Of a stretch of DNA of 8,158 nt, positions 5,293-8,158 are shown in pieces. Below the pieces are notes generated by a model. The model was not told the DNA's origin. It did not search any database and saw nothing but the letters and a program-made list of their open reading frames with translations. Within the stretch, counting starts at the first letter, position 1. Each line of letters starts with the position of its first letter. The position numbers and the translations under genes were made by a program. Source of the stretch: DATLHO01 sp035539855 (GTDB taxonomy: Bacteria; Bacteroidota; Ignavibacteria; OLB7); contig DATLHO010000025.1 in NCBI GenBank assembly GCA_035539855.1, forward strand, positions 1-8,158, written 5' to 3'.

Positions 5293-5492
5293 GGTGTGAA
5301 CGCGTCGAAGGATGCAGCGGCGACGCCGGAGGCGTCGGACCGGCAGTCTCCCGGTGAATGGATGGCATGCCGGCCGCCGGGCGGTTGTGCGCCGGCGGCG
5401 GATTCGAGCCGCGAAGATACTCCCGGTCCGGGATTCTCGCCGTCAGGTCCCGACCCGCCGGGGAGTCCTCATATGAGGGGCCGGGACGAACG
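5293..5492 (-). promoter_or_regulatory. Hairpin-rich leader between the monooxygenase-like gene and yhhQ
   Basis: This 200-bp GC-rich gap holds three perfect inverted repeats. CCTCATATGAGG (5467-5478) lies 14 bases past the monooxygenase stop codon. TCCCGGTCCGGGA (5421-5433) is in the middle. CGACGCC-GGA-GGCGTCG (5321-5337) is a 7-bp stem with a 3-base loop, 28 bases before the yhhQ start. The first could end the upstream transcript, but it has no T-run on the - strand. The last could affect yhhQ translation. No promoter boxes stand out. Confidence 0.35.
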
Positions 5493-6461
5493 TCAGCCGG
5501 TCGCGCCGGCGCTCGCGACACTCTCGAGCCGCGCGACCGCGGCGTCGAATTCGGCGATCATGCGTCGGACGACCTCGCCGGCGCCGATGATCTCGCGCAC
5601 CAGACCGGCGGCCTGGCCGGCCTCGAGCTCGCCCTCGGCGGTGTCGCCCTCGAAGATCCCGCGGCGCTCGCGCTTGCTGCCGAGCAGCTCGCGCATCTCT
5701 TCGGCCTCGGCGCCGTCGGACTCGGCGCGCCACGCGCGGAGCGCGAAATCGTTCTTGATGAGCCGGACCGGAGTCACTTTCTTCAGGGTGAGCAGCGTCG
5801 CGGCGTCGTCGGCGTCGACGACGGCCTGTTTGTAGGCCGGATGCGACGACGACTCGTGCGTCGCCGCGAAGCGGGTCCCCACTTGGACCGCCTCGGCGCC
5901 GAGGGCGAGCGCGGCGGCCATCCCACGTCCATCGGCGATTCCACCAGCCGCGATCACGGGAATGCTGAGCGCGTCGACGACCTGAGGCACGAGGCAGAGC
6001 GTGGTGATCTCGTCGAGCCCGTTGTGACCGCCGGCCTCGAAGCCCTCGGCGACGACCGCGTCGACGCCCGCGCGCTCGGCCTTGAGCGCGTGGCGCACGG
6101 AGGCGACGACGTGGACGACGGTGACGCCGGCGGCCTTGAACTTGTCGATATGAATGGCGGGGTTGCCCGCGGAGGTGAAGACGATACGGACGCCCTCGTC
6201 GAGCGTCGTCTCGATGAGTCGCTCGACATCGCCCCGGATCAGAGGGATGTTCACGCCAAAGGGACGGTCGGTCGCCGCACGGCAGTCGCGAATGTGCACG
6301 GCGAGCAGCTCCGGCTTCATCGATCCGGCGCCGATCAGGCCGAGCGCGCCCGCGTTGGCCGCGGCCGCGGCCAGGCGATGTCCGCTCGTCCAGACCATGC
6401 CGGCCTGGATGATCGGGTAACCAATGCCGAACAATCGGGTAACTCGCGTCTGATAGGGCAC
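5493..6461 (-). CDS. FMN-dependent nitronate monooxygenase / FabK-like enoyl reductase family protein
   Basis: From a GTG at 6461 the product has 322 residues and is a single TIM barrel of the 2-nitropropane dioxygenase family. Motifs in order are TRVTRLFGIGYPIIQAGM (5-22), LGLIGAGSM (40-48), FGVNIPL (68-74), VVAEGFEAGGHNG (136-148) with the conserved active-site histidine at 146, and IPVIAAGGIADGRG (167-180). GAEAVQVGTRF (188-198) follows, matching the usual FMN phosphate-binding segment. Members either oxidise nitronates or reduce enoyl-ACP with FMN; these sequences are hard to tell apart, so the substrate is open. The MVW-SG and GLIGAGSM signatures recall the Bacteroidota subgroup. An in-frame GTG at 6503 would add 14 residues with A/T-ending codons unlike the rest of the gene, and its extra stretch includes the TGCAATTGCA palindrome, so it looks like leader. 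It is the first of three genes on this strand. Confidence 0.88.
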   Translation of the reverse strand: MPYQTRVTRLFGIGYPIIQAGMVWTSGHRLAAAAANAGALGLIGAGSMKPELLAVHIRDCRAATDRPFGVNIPLIRGDVERLIETTLDEGVRIVFTSAGNPAIHIDKFKAAGVTVVHVVASVRHALKAERAGVDAVVAEGFEAGGHNGLDEITTLCLVPQVVDALSIPVIAAGGIADGRGMAAALALGAEAVQVGTRFAATHESSSHPAYKQAVVDADDAATLLTLKKVTPVRLIKNDFALRAWRAESDGAEAEEMRELLGSKRERRGIFEGDTAEGELEAGQAAGLVREIIGAGEVVRRMIAEFDAAVARLESVASAGATG

Positions 6462-6563
6462 GGCAGGAGGGTCTGGGAATTGCAATTGCACAGGTGAAAG
6501 CACAAATTACGTCGCGACAACCACACGCCACCGGTTCGCGATAGACCGTCACGGAATCCGACT
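6462..6563. promoter_or_regulatory. Divergent promoter region between the monooxygenase-like gene and the secreted protein gene
   Basis: Both neighbours are transcribed away from this 102-bp stretch, so it should hold two promoters. It is less GC-rich than its surroundings around 6478-6510 (CAAATTAC and similar). It contains the perfect palindrome TGCAATTGCA (6481-6490) and two copies of TCGCGA, 24 bp apart (6512-6517 within GTCGCGAC, and 6536-6541). I see no convincing -35/-10 pair on either strand. Confidence 0.4.
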
Positions 6564-8158
6564 ATGAACGAGCTCTACGCGGTGCGCCACTCTTCCCGAC
6601 TCCTCCGACGACTTGCCGCAGCCATCCTCGTGCTGGCGCTGGCGGGCGGCGGCGACGCGCTCGGGCAGATTCGCGACCGCGCGGACAACCGTGGCAAGCA
6701 GTTCCAGATCGCGTTCCTTCCGACCAACGGCTACGACGACGTCCCGCGCGTCGGGCTCGTCATCTGGGCCGAGCGACCCACGCGGGGCACGATCACCTAC
6801 GTCGACGATCCCGGCCGCAGCTTCACGTTCACCGCCAGGGCGTTCGCCGACACCGTCTGGCTCGACACGTTGCCCCTGCTGATGCCCGATCCGCGCCGCC
6901 AGCAGGTGTCGCGACGGACGCTGCGCGCGGTCTTCGACGACGAGGTCACGATCTACGGCATCAACACGATGCGCTGGTCGAGCGACGGCTTCGTCGCGCT
7001 GCCCGACGACGTGCTCGGCACGCAGCACGTCGTGCTCTCGTACCCGAACACGCAGCAGCCGAACCCGCTCGGGGAGATCATGGGCATCAGCGACTTCCCG
7101 TCGCAGTTCGCCGTCGTCGCCACGCAGAACGCCACACGCGTCGACATCACGCCCAGGGCGCGGATCAACAACCAGCGCAACCTCGATCCCTTCACGATCA
7201 CGCTCGACGCCGGCGAGGTGTTCCTCGCGCAGGCGCAGGGAGCGACCGGAACCGACCTGACCGGCACCGAGCTGCGCTCCGACAAGCCCGTCGTCGTCTA
7301 CGGCAGTCACCAGCGCACGAACGTTCCGTTCACCCAGACGGTGGGCCGCGATCACCTGGTCGAGCATCTGCCGTCGGTCGATCGATGGGGATCGCGCGCG
7401 ATGGTCACGCCGCACTTCCAGATCGCCAAGACCGTTCCCGACGCGAATCTCATCCGCGTGCTGGCCGCGTTCGACAACACGGTCGTCAGCGTCGACAGCG
7501 TCCGCTTGACGACCCTGCGCGCGCACGAGCACGTCGAGATCCCGCTCGACCGGCCGAAGCTCATCACCGCGACGCGCCCGATCCTCGTCGCGCAGTACCA
7601 TCACTCGTCGGTCGACGAGCGTCGCATCAGCCTTCCGAACGACTCGATCGGCGATCCGTTCATGATGCTGGTGCCTCCGCGCGAGCACTTCGACTCGGTC
7701 TACGATTTCGTCAACTACGACACGAAGGATTTCCGCTACCACTACATCAACGTCGTCATCCCGACCGAGCGCCTCAGCTCGATCGTGCTCGACGGAACGG
7801 TGCCGGCCTGGCGCAAGGTCGAGCGGATCCCGAAGACGAGCTACAGCTTCGCGACGATGCAGATCGGGCCGGGCCGCCATCGCATCCACGCCCGCGTGCC
7901 GTTTGGACTCTACATCTACGGTTACGGACCGTACAACTCCTACGGCCACCACGGCGGCACCGTCTTCGACACGCTCTTCAAGGATCACAAGGAGCCGAAG
8001 ATCGCCCTGATGGATACGTGCATCGGCGCGATCGGAGCCGCCTTCGACGACAGCACGTACGACTTCGGGATGGAGCGCGTCGAGCTGATCGACGGCTCGC
8101 GCAACGTCGAGCTCGTGACCTACGACGCGACCGCGGGCATCGACTCGATCCGCTTCCG
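6564..8158 (+). CDS. Secreted IgGFc-binding-type N-terminal domain protein (3' partial)
   Basis: From the ATG at 6564, 531 residues are visible and the frame is still open at the right edge. Residues 1-35 look like a signal peptide: basic RHSSRLLRR, then the hydrophobic LAAAILVLALAGGG, with likely cleavage near ALG-Q (32-35). Residues about 43-470 fit the IgGFc-binding N-terminal domain: RGKQFQIAFLPTN (43-55), repeated beta-strand blocks, SDKPVVVYGSHQRTNVPF (239-256), RDHLVEHLPSVDRWG (262-276) and YGYGPYNSYGHHGG (452-465). After EPKIALMDTC (477-486) a new beta-rich segment begins, ending in YDATAGIDSIRF. Bacterial proteins with this domain are usually large surface or secreted proteins; no anchor or secretion tail is visible because the C-terminus is missing. 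The ligand is unknown, and the family name does not show antibody binding. A long antisense open frame over this gene is a codon-bias shadow. Confidence 0.82.
   Translation, partial: MNELYAVRHSSRLLRRLAAAILVLALAGGGDALGQIRDRADNRGKQFQIAFLPTNGYDDVPRVGLVIWAERPTRGTITYVDDPGRSFTFTARAFADTVWLDTLPLLMPDPRRQQVSRRTLRAVFDDEVTIYGINTMRWSSDGFVALPDDVLGTQHVVLSYPNTQQPNPLGEIMGISDFPSQFAVVATQNATRVDITPRARINNQRNLDPFTITLDAGEVFLAQAQGATGTDLTGTELRSDKPVVVYGSHQRTNVPFTQTVGRDHLVEHLPSVDRWGSRAMVTPHFQIAKTVPDANLIRVLAAFDNTVVSVDSVRLTTLRAHEHVEIPLDRPKLITATRPILVAQYHHSSVDERRISLPNDSIGDPFMMLVPPREHFDSVYDFVNYDTKDFRYHYINVVIPTERLSSIVLDGTVPAWRKVERIPKTSYSFATMQIGPGRHRIHARVPFGLYIYGYGPYNSYGHHGGTVFDTLFKDHKEPKIALMDTCIGAIGAAFDDSTYDFGMERVELIDGSRNVELVTYDATAGIDSIRF

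Noticed and set aside
5385..5465. tRNA-like segment on the - strand (CTCGAAT loop with a GCGG/CCGC stem)
   Set aside because: Only a T-arm-like hairpin is present. No matching acceptor stem exists, and the candidate anticodon loop lacks the U before the anticodon.
5293..5492. preQ1 riboswitch ahead of yhhQ
   Set aside because: The leader is GC-rich and has no A-rich pseudoknot strand or other recognisable preQ1 aptamer core.
4504..6497. Long + strand open frames (4504-5835 and 5358-6497) across yhhQ and the monooxygenase-like gene
   Set aside because: They are antisense to two genes with clear motifs and have compositions expected of reversed GC-rich codons.
6549..7988. 479-residue - strand open frame antisense to the secreted protein
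   Set aside because: It consists of RVE/DRV-type low-complexity sequence, while the + strand frame has a signal peptide and IgGFc-binding-domain motifs.

Overview
The window is a high-GC bacterial chromosome segment carrying seven supportable protein genes, two of them cut by the window edges. Several features point to the Bacteroidota/Chlorobiota side of the FCB group, possibly a Kapabacteria- or Ignavibacteria-like lineage. These are the Era variant, the MVW-SG / GLIGAGSM subfamily of nitronate monooxygenase-like proteins, a secreted IgGFc-binding-type protein, and starts that mostly lack a Shine-Dalgarno sequence. This placement is inferred from remembered family resemblance, not from a search.

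Layout. On the + strand, positions 1-839 hold the C-terminal part of an EnvC-like LytM/M23 protein: a Ser/Lys/Glu-rich linker built from a 36-bp minisatellite, then a LytM domain that has lost most zinc ligands. It is followed by era (909-1835), encoding the ribosome-assembly GTPase, and by a small two-helix membrane protein (2009-2287). Positions 2288-2645 contain no gene and are filled by a composite repeat. Heptamer arrays (consensus AKGTYAG) begin directly or almost directly after the stop codons of both convergent neighbours and point inward. Between them lie two full copies and one partial copy of an 86-bp unit, each forming a long hairpin.

On the - strand, read in the direction of transcription, come an FMN-dependent nitronate monooxygenase/FabK-like enzyme (6461-5493), a YhhQ/VUT-family queuosine precursor transporter (5292-4561) and a type IV-like ABC exporter half-transporter (4481-2646). 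The gaps are 200 and 79 bp and contain several perfect palindromes. Divergent from the monooxygenase, a secreted protein with an IgGFc-binding-type N-terminal domain starts at 6564 and runs off the right edge.

The genes are mostly housekeeping (cell-wall amidase control, ribosome assembly, tRNA-modification precursor uptake, export) and do not form one pathway. The least explained element is the repeat block at 2288-2643. The most notable protein is the EnvC-like one, with its expanded repetitive linker and degenerate active site.
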